A stretch of 64,000 nt of DNA. Source: Sphaerulina vaccinii. Lineage: Eukaryota; Ascomycota; Dothideomycetes; Mycosphaerellales; Mycosphaerellaceae. Both the position numbers and the translations under genes were made by a program. Shown piece after piece: positions 54,482-64,000 of the stretch (positions are counted from its first letter, which is position 1; each line of letters starts with the position of its first letter). The DNA lies in NCBI GenBank assembly GCA_022570795.1, contig JAKUDP010000011.1, positions 1,054,001-1,118,000 of the forward strand, read 5' to 3'. The notes under the pieces were generated by a model that was not told the DNA's origin, did no database searches, and saw only the letters and a program-made list of their open reading frames with translations.

Positions 54482-54890
54482 GGAATACTGACGTGATCTC
54501 TGATGTCTTCTCCTCGTGCTGTATTGGGCACACGGTCCCGCGATGCATCGGTCGTGTTCATCGTACCTGCTTCCTTGCCGGAGGGTTCGTTGAGTTCTGT
54601 AGACATCTTGGTATGTAGAGCTTCTGTTGATCGCACATATTTTGTGAGCTGTGTTCCTGAGTCGAACTACACTTGTCCGAAGTGCATTATATACATCAGA
54701 ACGACTGTCTTCGAGGAATGTGTGGAGGCTTGCATATCCATGGAGCCTCCGTGAAGGATGAGTGGGTCTCCATGGACGTGGCGTAACCAATCACAAGGTG
54801 AAGCCTCATGCACGATAGCTTTGGTGGCCACCAGAGGTCACGATGCATCATAAGCGAACAGAACATCTCTGCATGGATCTGCTGTACTCT
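54482..54890. other. Intergenic region or 5' leader of the transporter
   Basis: Holds the possible extra 5' exon of the transporter gene (minus strand, near 54540-54610) and the 3' flank of the regulator gene. Confidence 0.45.
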
Positions 54891-57058
54891 CTATGGCTGC
54901 ATATCGAGGTCGGAAAGCAGGGCATCCCACTCGCGCGGCTGAAGATTTGGACCAATGTTCAAGAAGTCCTGCCACATTCCGTCGAGCTCAAAGCCACTCG
55001 AAGGTAGATCGGATTCGCTTGTGTTTTGATTCGTAAACACATTCGTCGCTCCGTTCCTGAGGGCATCTCGTCCTTGGACTCGTGGTGTTGTCTCTATAGT
55101 AGGCAGATTGACGTTGTGTTTCCTTAAGATACTCACGAGTGATTCGTGAAACCGTCTGCCCATCTGCGAGGACTCCCTCGACTCGTCCATGATTTGCAGA
55201 GCTTCGCGAACTTCTGCCATTGTCGCCTCAGCATCGTCTCTATTGATGCATAGATCCATGACAAGCACGATGGTCGCGAAGAAGACGTGCTGCACAAGGC
55301 CACCAAGCTTGAGATGTATTGCGCCAAAGGAGTCTGGCATACTCATGGCGTGACGTCTGGTTTCGAACACCGCCCTCGCAGAACGTAAACCTATCGCACG
55401 CGACGTCGCAAACCTTGCGCTTGTTTTGGCACGCACGAGAAATGGCATATGGAGCTTGCAGCGCCTGGTGTTGAGCATGAGATGGAGTGTGGTGCGCTGC
55501 GTATCTAGCGATGGTGTGTACAAGTCCCCGTATTCAGTTTCCAGCTGTGCCTGCGTCATGTCCAGGCGCATGAATCGCGGCAGCTCCTGTAACTGCTTGT
55601 CGAACATGGCATCAAGCCTCGCGACTAGTTCGCAGTCGACGTGTGCTGGGTCTGTATAGTGAATGGAGTGCCACAACTGGTCCGATATCTCTCGGCAGGT
55701 ACTAGCAAGCTTGATGCGCTGGAGATAATAGGACATTATGGTAGGTTCAGAGTAGGGTCGAGTGAAGTCGGGTCCTTCCGTGCTGAGATCTGGTCGATTC
55801 AAGTTGCGCGGCAGATTGACTCTCATGTGCTGTATGCCTACGCTGTACATGCCCTCCTGAGCGCCGCCCATGAATGACAGAATCCAATCTGTACGTACTA
55901 AGTGCCACCAAAGTTTGCGACGCACCTCTTTGTCGATGATGTCTGCCTGGCTGCTAGACGATACCAGTGGGTTTTGAGCATCCGTCTTGTGAAGGCTGAG
56001 AGACAGTGCAATCGTGATAGCCGAGGAGTGTATCAATCGCACACGAGATGTGAAGCCTTCCATGTGGTAGAATAGGAAGGTCAGCATGACTATGCTCTGT
56101 ACAGCCTCGAGAGTATGATCCGCTATGCCCAAGTGAATCTGCTCCATTGCGTACAGGCTATGTTTTGCCCAAATCGATGACACCTTACGTGCCGTCTCAT
56201 GGTCGTCAAAGAGCGCATCGCCTGATGAGGAGCCCACAGTCCAGTAAAATCCTACGCCGGCACAGATTCCAAGAATTAGACAGATGGCACCAGAATCGAC
56301 ACTCTCGCCATTTTCCAAACAAGAATATGTCTCGTCCAGCATTTGACGCGTGCTATCGATGTGCAGAATGTGCTGTAGAGAGTCCAGGTGAGTAGCGTAG
56401 GCATTGAGGAATGCCACAGCTACATCGTGTGTAGGAAGAATGATATTACGCACATTGGATAGCGACTCTTCAGAGGATAACAATTGTTCCAGAGTCTGCA
56501 GTCTGATCGCGACACGGTCTGCGAACTTAGGCAGGATCGCGTCTGCTCGAGCGCCTATGAGCTCCAGCCAATGTGAATCTTGGTCTGCTTCTACAGATTC
56601 GGCATCTGTTCTGACATGTGATGTCCCATTTCCGGAGCTGAACACCAGGTTCTCGGAGATTGGCGTGATCGTCTGCTCCTTGAACACTGCTTGTTCGAGC
56701 CTCTCTAGTCGTGCCTTGATAGCGCGGTTTTCTGCGCGTAAATCATCTTCATTCGACGCGTTGGTAAGTGGCGGTCGTTCCCCACGGTACTCGCAGAATG
56801 CTCTCCTGCTCTTGCAGTTCGAGCATGGCGATTGTCTATCACACTTGAGCTGTTATATGGTCAGGCATGATGATTTCTGGAGGCTCAAGGCTTCTCGAGG
56901 AGACGGCAGCTATGGTTGGCGCGCTGTATGGAAGGTTGTTGGCGTGGTGGTCGCGTCGAGTCCGGAGTGTTGTACACGCTTCTTACCTTTTTCGTGCGAC
57001 AAAGCTGGCAAGACACAGGATCCTGACGCGGACGGTCTTGTGTACGCACTGGAGGCAT
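54891..57058 (-). CDS. Zn2Cys6 transcription factor with fungal-specific domain
   Basis: 676 residues from exons 56987-57058 and 54891-56849. The 137-bp intron interrupts the zinc cluster (SCQLCRTKK then LKCDRQSPCSNC, SRRAFCEY). A coiled-coil segment follows (DLRAENRAIKARLERLEQ), then the fungal-trans domain (about residues 180-480) with ICLILGICAGVGFYWTVG and RRKLWWHLVRTDWILSFMGG. The tail ends in an acidic, Trp-containing stretch. The ATG at 57058 (MPPVRTQDRPRQ) was chosen because the frame upstream has only a GTG. The gene sits among transporter, P450 and GST genes, so a regulator of xenobiotic or metabolite genes is plausible; this is inference. Confidence 0.88.
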
Positions 57059-57277
57059 TGTTGATGTGGTGAAGAACACGAGAAATCAGAGACAAGGTAT
57101 TCCTTTTCGTGCTTACGTAAAAGTGTAACAGGTGGACACATTGGCTTAAAATGTGTTGGCAGTTGTTGACTACATAGATAGCGGCTCGAGGCGATGAGTT
57201 TCTCGCTTCCGAGTTATGCGTTTCCCGCATTTTATTGGTATTGCTCACACGTGCCAGAACGCTGCAGATGGGGAACA

Positions 57278-57940
57278 CTAGACGACCGTCTCCGGCTTCA
57301 GATCGAACATGAACGGAGTCGTCTCCTTAAATGTCTGCCTCTCCTCCAACTTCTGGCAGTACGCTTTGAGCTCGGGATACTGCTCTGCAACTGGTCTGAC
57401 TTTCACGAACTCAATCTGTGCCACTGTACAGACCACCGCGATATCGGCAATGGTAAGCACATTCCCAAGCAGATAATCCTGCCCCTCCAGGCGAGCCTTC
57501 GCCAGCGCAGAGAGAGCCTTCAGTCCACCATCGATCTTTCGGTTCTGGCGAGCAAGCCACTGCTCTGACTGCTTCGATTGATCCCTCATGCCCTCGAAAG
57601 CTGCCAGCACGAAGGCATCGAGGATGCCTTCTGAAAGAGTCTGTATCTGTCGAGCTTTGAGATCGGTATCCAGATCGCCAGTCAAAAGTAAAGGAGCTTT
57701 GTCTGCATACTTCTGAACAATGTATTCTTGAATGTGAGCACTATCGTAGACAGGTTCGCGACCATCGTCGAAGAGTAGAATTGGCAACTTTTCCAGCGGA
57801 TTGTGCTTAGGTGTCTCAGTGCCGACATGCCATGGGATTTCGTTGCGTAGCTCGAATGGGATGCCTTTCTCCATCAGCGCGATTCTGTTCATGCGCGCGA
57901 ACGGCGATGGCGTTGCTGATATCATGGTAATTCCCGACAT
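57278..57940 (-). CDS. Glutathione S-transferase
   Basis: 220 residues, single exon, cytosolic GST. The N-terminal thioredoxin fold holds TPSPFARMNRIALMEKGIPFE and the glutathione-binding segment EKLPILLFDDG-EPVYDSAHIQEYI (cis-Pro and the Ser-like position after V-Y-D-S). The all-helical C-terminal domain contains YLLGNVLTIADIAVVCTV, the conserved N-capping/hydrophobic-staple region (ADIA). Start MSGITMISA was chosen over the upstream open frame to 58000. The gene is on the same strand as the P450 and the regulator, with 316 bp to the P450 stop. Confidence 0.9.
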   Translation of the reverse strand: MSGITMISATPSPFARMNRIALMEKGIPFELRNEIPWHVGTETPKHNPLEKLPILLFDDGREPVYDSAHIQEYIVQKYADKAPLLLTGDLDTDLKARQIQTLSEGILDAFVLAAFEGMRDQSKQSEQWLARQNRKIDGGLKALSALAKARLEGQDYLLGNVLTIADIAVVCTVAQIEFVKVRPVAEQYPELKAYCQKLEERQTFKETTPFMFDLKPETVV

Positions 57941-58256
57941 GGTGCTTCTCTGTTTGCTTGGTCGTCCAAAGTGGCCTTGAAGTTGTTTCGTGCGCTGCAT
58001 GAGATCTCTCTTTCTTATCAGAGCTCAATTGTCTGAATACCTGGGTACCTGTTATCGCGAGTTGTGTTCTGTATAGGCTTGTCACCTACGTCACTGTAGT
58101 GAGGCTACGGCTATGCAAGTCCAGAGCTTGATAAAGCTCGTTCAAGCGGCTGACCGAAGCAAGCCAGAGCATATTATCATTCGAATACAACATCGCGACT
58201 CTGATAGCGGTTAGGAGACGTCCGCGAAGTACTTCTCTATGCGCTAGTAGCTTGTG
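57941..58256. other. Intergenic region
   Basis: Promoter of the GST gene and 3' flank of the P450 gene; nothing else recognised. Confidence 0.5.
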
Positions 58257-59919
58257 TCAAGTGTCCTGAAATGTTTCAGACCTGGGCAGGAATCGGACCT
58301 TGACGCCAGTCAACATGGCCATGAAGAAGTACTTGATCTCATCTTCTGGAGGCATGTCCACCTGGATGTCAAAGTTCTGGAAGAGTGTCGGTACGACCTT
58401 GAACAGGATCAGCTGCGCAAGATTGCGTCCCGGACAAGTTCTGGCTCCGCCTCCCCAGATCAGATTGTAGCGCTCCATGTCTTTCGTGTTGTATCCTGGA
58501 AGCCACCGTTCCGGTCGATACTGTTCGGCATCGAGCCCAAATATGTCAGCGTTGCGGTGCAACGATACTGGATTGCAGCCCACTCGAGTGCCTTCTGGGA
58601 TGTAAAGATCGTGGACGTGGAGCCCACCCGAAGGTACTATCCTGGAAGGGCTCATACCAAGGACAGGGTAGAGCCGTTGAGCTTCTTTAATGGCGGCTTG
58701 TGTATATGACAGGTCGGCAACATCAGCGTAAGACACGATGCCGCCTCCATTCGTCGGTTCGCGTACTTCAGCTAGCACACGATCTCGAGCATCTGGATGA
58801 GATGCAATCATGGTAATTGCAGAGATGAGCGCCGAGGTTGTGGTCTCATGACCGGCACCAAAATTGGTCATGGCCATTCGCTTCAGATACGTCAACTTGA
58901 ACTCAGGCTTGTCCATATGCAACTTTATCAGATCAGCAATGAGGTCCTCCCTGTCGTCCTTTTGCGGCTTGGGCCTCAGTGCTGCTGTGATTCGCTTCGT
59001 GATCTTCCCGTAGACTGGTGTGAAGAAGGGCTTGAACGGAGCAGGCGTCACGAATGTGACTCGCCATAATTTGGCGAACCATCTCCCACAAGCGTGTGAG
59101 TAGCTCTCAGCAAGAACAGCCCGGGTAAAGAGCCCGAACACGCTCTTCCTTCGCCAATTCATGTATGCATGGGAGCTGCTGCCGAAGTCGTTCTTTGCTT
59201 TGAGATAACCCGGCGAGTATGTCAGCACAACTGCGGAAAGACACTCTACTGTGATGATGTGCATCCACATCTTGAGGTCAAGCTGGGCACCATTGAAGTC
59301 GTGAAGTTGAGCCACGACTTTACTGAGGACCCCATTGATAGCACCCTCGTATCTTTGTATGTTGTGCATGGAGTAGAGTGGCCCAATGAGTCTGCGCTGT
59401 AGTCTGTATCGTTCCATATCTCTCTCCGAAAGAAGATCGAGACTGTCTGGGAAGCTGAGGTTGAATGATCTGTCAAACTTGGGACGATTGAGAGAAGTAG
59501 CCACTGCGAACTGTTAGTGTCCGAATTGTGAGATTGACATTCGGCATACTGACAGTAAAAGTCGGACTTATCATAGCTCTGCGTAGCACCTTCTTATATT
59601 AGCACCAGAAGAAGCTATTCTGATCCTCCCATAACTCACTGTATATCTTTGAGAAGGCTTCCTTGCTACTGAACCATAGCTCATCTGGGCCAACTCTGAC
59701 TACAGGCCCAAAAGTGCGGTGGAGAGTCTTCCCCACATGCAACATTCTGCCATTACGCGCTTGATAGGCATACCATATGTTCGAGATGGCTGCAAGCTTG
59801 GGACCTGGTACCCTCGCTAGTGGGTGGAAGAAGAGTCGGTAGAGGATAATGAAACTAGCGAAGCCGAGCAGAAGGACCATGAAGCGCGCCACTCCAAATA
59901 GAAGTGCCGCGATCATCAC
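58257..59919 (-). CDS. Cytochrome P450 monooxygenase
   Basis: 520 residues from exons 59640-59919, 59554-59589 and 58257-59503; the 36-bp middle exon joins KIYS to ATQSYDKSDFY and the phases close. The N-terminal membrane anchor (MVLLLGFASFIILYRLFF) is followed by the proline-rich hinge HPLARVPGPKLAAIS. The I-helix motif GAGHETTTS, the ExxR pair in IKEAQRLYP, the PERW segment and the heme-binding loop WGGGARTCPGR are all present, so the enzyme looks functional. It is probably ER-bound. The family cannot be fixed without a search; it looks like fungal P450s of secondary metabolism or detoxification. It is flanked by two GST genes. Confidence 0.92.
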
Positions 59920-60687
59920 GAAATCTGTGTTCAGCTGGTGGCCTGCTGGAATCCATTGTTGTCATGTCGTGACTGAAAGTTGTGAAGTCGCGCGTCGGGA
60001 TAGAAGACCAAAACATACGCAGTCTTGGCGCCAAGATAAACTTTTTGCCACATCTCCTCTCCACGTCCTCCAACTTTCACATTGACACTGCTCACCTCGA
60101 TCTCATATCATGAAAACGTGCTTCGTATTCGGCAGCCACGTGTCTAACATACAACTAGTCAGCAGAACTCGCGCATATGCTTCGAAGTAGCTGCGGCCTT
60201 TCTTCTGAGCTGCTGCTCATTCGTTCAGAAGAACGGCGATCGGACTAGGAGCACCATATCGCTGCCGGAGCGAGTTGGCATCTTCTCGGTTAGACATGCA
60301 TGAGAATTCGAGCTACAGGGGCGCGAAAGCACCGGATCTTTCACTATGCACATTCGCTATCTCAAGTGCAGTGCCCAACCATGCGCCGACTGTGCCGGCC
60401 ATCTTCACAAGACACCGCTCGACCGCATGCTGACCACACCACACCTTTCGCTGAGATGGCTAACTTTTTGCACTTCCTGCATCTGGTCTTCCTAAATTAA
60501 CAACATGAACAGTGAAACGACCTCCTTGAAGCAATACACAACAGCATCTTCAAGCATATCCATCGGAACATCTACGAGAGCATCAACCAAATCATCGTGG
60601 CGGCGACGGAGACAGTCTTTTCATGTGACTACCTTCGCTTTCTCTGTCGTCTGTAAGCTTCTGGCCGTTTACCAGTCTCCTCCACCA
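59920..60687. other. Divergent intergenic region between P450 and second GST
   Basis: 768 bp separate the divergent starts. An in-frame upstream ATG at 60505 could lengthen the second GST by 61 Ser/Thr-rich residues. No repeats seen. Confidence 0.5.
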
Positions 60688-61507
60688 ATGCAGATACGCT
60701 CAAGTCGACCGTCTTCTGCGGCTCCATCTGCGGCTCCGTCGCTGGCACCTTCAGCACGCTCGTCGAAGTACGAATTACCGCCTCCGTTGCCAATATCTGT
60801 TTATGGAGACATAAGCGGACCTCATCTCTGCAAGATCGTGCTTGTTCTCAAGGAGCTCGGCTTGCCATATGTTCTGAAAGTGCTCGATCTTAGCAATATC
60901 AAGGATGATCCGTACGGGCCGTCAGATCTAAACCGAGGAGTGCCAGCCCTCGAGGATCCGAATACAAATATAATGCTATGGGAGGTGAGTTGACGAAAGG
61001 CGTGCGGGCGCCGTAGCTCAGTCTGCTGACTATGGCCTGTAGTCCGGCGCCATAGTGGAATATATTGAAGAGACCTACGACACCAGGAACAAGCTTCGAT
61101 ACACTTCATTTCCTGAGAAATGGCATCAAAAGCAATGGGCGTGGCATCAATTTGGCGGCCATGAGTCTGTGCTTGGAGGTGGGCGAGAAGCATTCATATC
61201 TGTCCACGAGTACTACGGCAACATAATTCGAGGAACACTTACCACTATTGAGAGCCACCTTTCAGCTACAGGGAACTTGTATCTTGTGGGCGATCGCATC
61301 ACGTACGCAGACTTGATGTACATCGCATCTAAAGAAGTAGTGGCCACTACTCTAATGCAAAGCTTCAACGACGATTTCGAGGTGGAGTGGAAGCGGGAGT
61401 GGCCAAGGGCCTATGACTGGCATCAGCGACTGTTGCTACGAGCGAGCGTGAAAGAAGCATTTCGAGACCGAAACAGAATCATGGACGAGCGAGGATGGTC
61501 TGACTAG
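60688..61507 (+). CDS. Glutathione S-transferase (Ure2p-like)
   Basis: 253 residues from exons 60688-60984 and 61043-61507, split by a 58-bp intron between NIMLWE and SGAIVEYIEETYD. The thioredoxin fold (PISVYGDISGPHLCKIVLVLKELG) carries the V-P-A-L-E-D and E-SGAI glutathione contacts. The C-terminal helical domain contains YLVGDRITYADLMYI. The combination resembles fungal Ure2p-like GSTs. A Ser/Ala/Pro-rich leader of about 30 residues precedes the fold; the ATG at 60505 would give a longer form. It is divergent from the P450 gene. Confidence 0.86.
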
Positions 61508-61956
61508 GCAAATGCAATAGTCGATCTCATCAGATTCGAATTCTGCATACGATTGCTCACGTGGCAGTAGGAGGTAGCGTGGAACAAGCTATCAGTCTGG
61601 AATTGCGCTCTAGACTTTCTTAGGGCGTTATGAATGCATTAATACTTGCGCATACTTGAGGTGGACAATGGACGCCCAGCAGCACGCGCCACTGGGGTAG
61701 CTTTGTCCCGAGCCCCGCTCGGGCGAGTGTTCGGACTCGTTCATTTCTTTAGCGTGGCTACTAGTTTCATTTGTACTTCTCTTCATTCCACCCTGTCCAC
61801 CTGGGAACCGCCATGCTGACGGACGCCACGTCCTACAACCACGAGGACGCTAAAGAGCCTATGGGTGCACAGATATATGTCTTCCCCATGGGGTAGAAGA
61901 CATCTCGCCATCACCATCACCAGAGGTGTCACGCTACACTCACAGACGTCTCCATC
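61508..61956. other. Intergenic region
   Basis: Promoter of the sugar-transporter gene; nothing recognised. Confidence 0.5.
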
Positions 61957-63632
61957 ATGACTTCCAGGATCGACGACAAGCCATCTTTCGAGTGTGTCGA
62001 GAAAGTGGAGGACGGCAACAGTACAGCGCCGGTCGACAATGACCAGGACCTCACACTATGGCAGGCTTTCAAGGCGTACCCGATGATCGCTCTCTTCTCA
62101 CTGGCGGCCTGCTCTTCTGGCCTCATGTTCGGATATGATCAGATCATTAACGGAGCCTCGATCGCATTGCCTTCATTTCTGATCTACTTTGGAGCCATCG
62201 ACGCGGTAACGCACACGCCATATCTGCCCTCAATGTGGACTTCTCTCTGGACTGCCATGTCAGCTTTGCTACAAGCTGTAGGAGGTCTTGCTATTGCACC
62301 AATTTCAGATCGCCTGGGAAGAAGATGGACATGTATTGCGTGCAGTGCAGTCTCAGCAGCCGGTGTTGGTATACAGTACGCTGCCACGGCGAGAGGAATG
62401 TTGCTGGCTGGTAAGATGGTCAATGGCTTCGCAATTGGCGCATCACTAGCAGTTGCTACCACTTGGGCATCCGAGATCTCTCCTATCCGTCTTCGAGGAC
62501 CAATTCAGTCAGCCATCGTCTTGTCGACAGTGTTCATGCAAGCTATGTAAGTCATGAGCAGACCTCAGATCCCATGCCAACCGAAGCTAATACTATGCAG
62601 GGGCCTACTCGTCCTCCGACAGAACGTGGCAGGTATTGAAGAGAGACTCTTCCGACTTGCTTTCGCCATTCAATGGATCTTCCCAGCACTTACGGCCGTT
62701 CTCTTCTTTTTCGCACCAGAGAGCCCGACCTGGTTGATTCTCAAGGGACGTCTTGACAAGAGCAAGGCCTCCATTCGTCGCCTATATGGTCCCGCACGTG
62801 CCGAGACCGCATTCGCACATATCGAACGTCAAGTAGCAGAAGAGGCCGAAATTGAGCATGCCTCGGGTGTTGGTGGCTATCTCGAGCTATACAAAGGTAA
62901 CCACCTCAAGCGGACACTTACCGTTCACCTGATGTTCTTCGGCATCGGGTTGGCAGGAAGTTCTTTCCTGGCACAGAGCACATACTTCTTGGTTCTCTCT
63001 GGCTTCCCAGCTATTCACACATTCGACATATCGATTGGCGGCTTTGGTCTTGCATTCTTCACAATCATCCTGTCATGGATGTACCTGGAACGAGTCGGTC
63101 GTCGCTCTTTGTGGCTTATCGGAAGTGTCGTCAACATTGTGGTAATGGCTGTCATCGGTGGCCTGGGGTTCTCCAATGCGAAGTCCGTCCTGTGGGCTGT
63201 CGGCATTTTGATGTGAGTACACTTCGTCTCTTGGCTTCTGCAAATACTGACTTTGATTACAGGAACGTCTTGATCGTGGTGCAGAATACAGCTCTGACCT
63301 CTGTCGCATGGGTCATCACTGGAGAAATTTCACCTTACAGACTGCGAAGCAAGAACCAATCGATTGCAGTCCTCTCGAACTCCTTCACCACGTGGCTCTT
63401 CAACTTCACTGTGCCATATATGTACAATGTCGACAGTGGCAACCTTGGTGCTAAGACTGGCTTGATATTTGCTGGAGCATCTGTCGTCTTGTTCCTGGCC
63501 TCATATTCACTGGTGCCCGATCTTCGCGGGTTCAGTACTGTCGAGGTCGATCGTTTGTATGAGAGCAAGATTAGCGTGCGCCGCTTTCAGAAGCAAAGAA
63601 ACGTCGTGGGAGAAGGAGATCAGAATATCTGA
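61957..63632 (+). CDS. MFS sugar (hexose/maltose-type) transporter
   Basis: 523 residues from exons 61957-62546, 62601-63212 and 63263-63632; both introns split an ATG codon (AT|G, AT|G-N) and phases close. Sugar-porter signatures are LMFGYDQIINGASIALPSF (helix 1), ISDRLGRRWTC (the D/G-R-x-G-R-R loop), WASEISPIRLRGPIQ (PESPR-type helix 6 region), FAPESPTWLILKGR (PESPRYL), LERVGRRSL and TGEISPYRLRSKNQS. There is a short N-terminal cytoplasmic tail, 12 predicted helices, and probably a plasma-membrane location. It groups with fungal alpha-glucoside/hexose permeases. Confidence 0.92.
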
Positions 63633-63649
63633 AACGACAGAATACTGTA

Positions 63650-64000
63650 TCATAGCTTCGATCGCCAGTGTAACAAAAGGGCGAGATTGAGAGAACACGC
63701 CCAATTACGAAACTTCGACAACACTTCTGCGCCACTCTTTAGCACATCTCGGCCAGGCATTTTGTCGGCTGCAGCTGGCTGACCAAAAGCCATCTTAAGC
63801 AGATCGTGGCAGGCCGTTCGATCGCAGGCTGTCTGAGCTCTGCTCACATATTCGTATATCGCCGCTCTCTGTTCCGGACTTGTCACCAGAGAGCAGGCAT
63901 AAAGAAACGCGTAAGCGAGAAAAACATGGACACTACTGTATGGCGCGGATGTCGACGGAGCGTCACCACCAACGCTTCTTGATCTCTCTGTAGTTGCAGT
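63650..64000 (-). CDS. C-terminal part of an unidentified protein, 5' end beyond the window
   Basis: The frame is open from the right edge to a stop at 63650, 116 residues visible. The segment PYSSVHVFLAYAFLYACSLVTSPEQRAAIYEYV followed by RAQTACDRTACHDLLKMAFG resembles the C-terminal helices of fungal transcription factors, but this is weak. No catalytic motif is visible. Confidence 0.5.
   Translation of the reverse strand, partial: TATTERSRSVGGDAPSTSAPYSSVHVFLAYAFLYACSLVTSPEQRAAIYEYVSRAQTACDRTACHDLLKMAFGQPAAADKMPGRDVLKSGAEVLSKFRNWACSLNLALLLHWRSKL

Overview
The window looks like nuclear DNA of a filamentous ascomycete. Genes carry short GT-AG introns (47-137 bp), fungal families are common (Zn2Cys6 regulators, AflR/AflS-type regulators, a non-reducing PKS, F-box proteins), and the repeats show repeat-induced point mutation (RIP): CpA is converted to TpA, leaving extremely AT-rich blocks full of TAG stops. 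A Dothideomycete (Mycosphaerellales-like) is my guess from overall style and is inference only.

1-25.4 kb is a polyketide gene cluster cut by the left edge. It holds a non-reducing PKS (SAT-KS-AT-PT visible; ACP lies outside), a metallo-beta-lactamase-type thioesterase, an AptC/VrtH/AdaC-like FAD monooxygenase, an AvfA-like oxidoreductase, two short-chain dehydrogenases, an AMP-dependent ligase, a 14-TM-type MFS exporter, an AflR-like Zn2Cys6 regulator, an AflS/AflJ-like coactivator and a second Zn2Cys6 factor. A small heat-shock protein lies inside the cluster. PKS + discrete thioesterase + FAD monooxygenase is the core of asperthecin/TAN-1612/viridicatumtoxin-type pathways, so a hydroxylated aromatic polyketide (anthraquinone or naphthacenedione class) is expected. 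The ligase and the AflR/AflS/AvfA set make this combination unusual.

22.6-23.2 kb and 25.7-29.3 kb are RIP-degraded AT-rich blocks flanking the AflR-like gene. The second contains a much less mutated solo LTR with a 5-bp target-site duplication. 29.3-31.9 kb has no gene I can support.

31.9-36.8 kb is ordinary housekeeping DNA: an F-box protein, a syntaxin-type SNARE and the nuclear-pore membrane protein Ndc1. 37.4-39.3 kb is a broken berberine-bridge-type FAD oxidase pseudogene.

40.6-51.1 kb is a complete nested transposon: a hAT DNA transposon with 12-bp terminal inverted repeats and a perfect 8-bp target duplication, interrupted by a 6.7-kb Ty3/Gypsy chromovirus with two 360-bp LTRs. The Gypsy element carries an antisense reading frame between pol and its 3' LTR. 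A RIP-mutated tandem array of about 150-bp units lies at 52.1-52.7 kb.

53.1-64 kb holds a monocarboxylate-type transporter, a Zn2Cys6 regulator, two glutathione transferases flanking a cytochrome P450, a sugar-type transporter and the 3' end of another gene. This may be a detoxification or small metabolic cluster.
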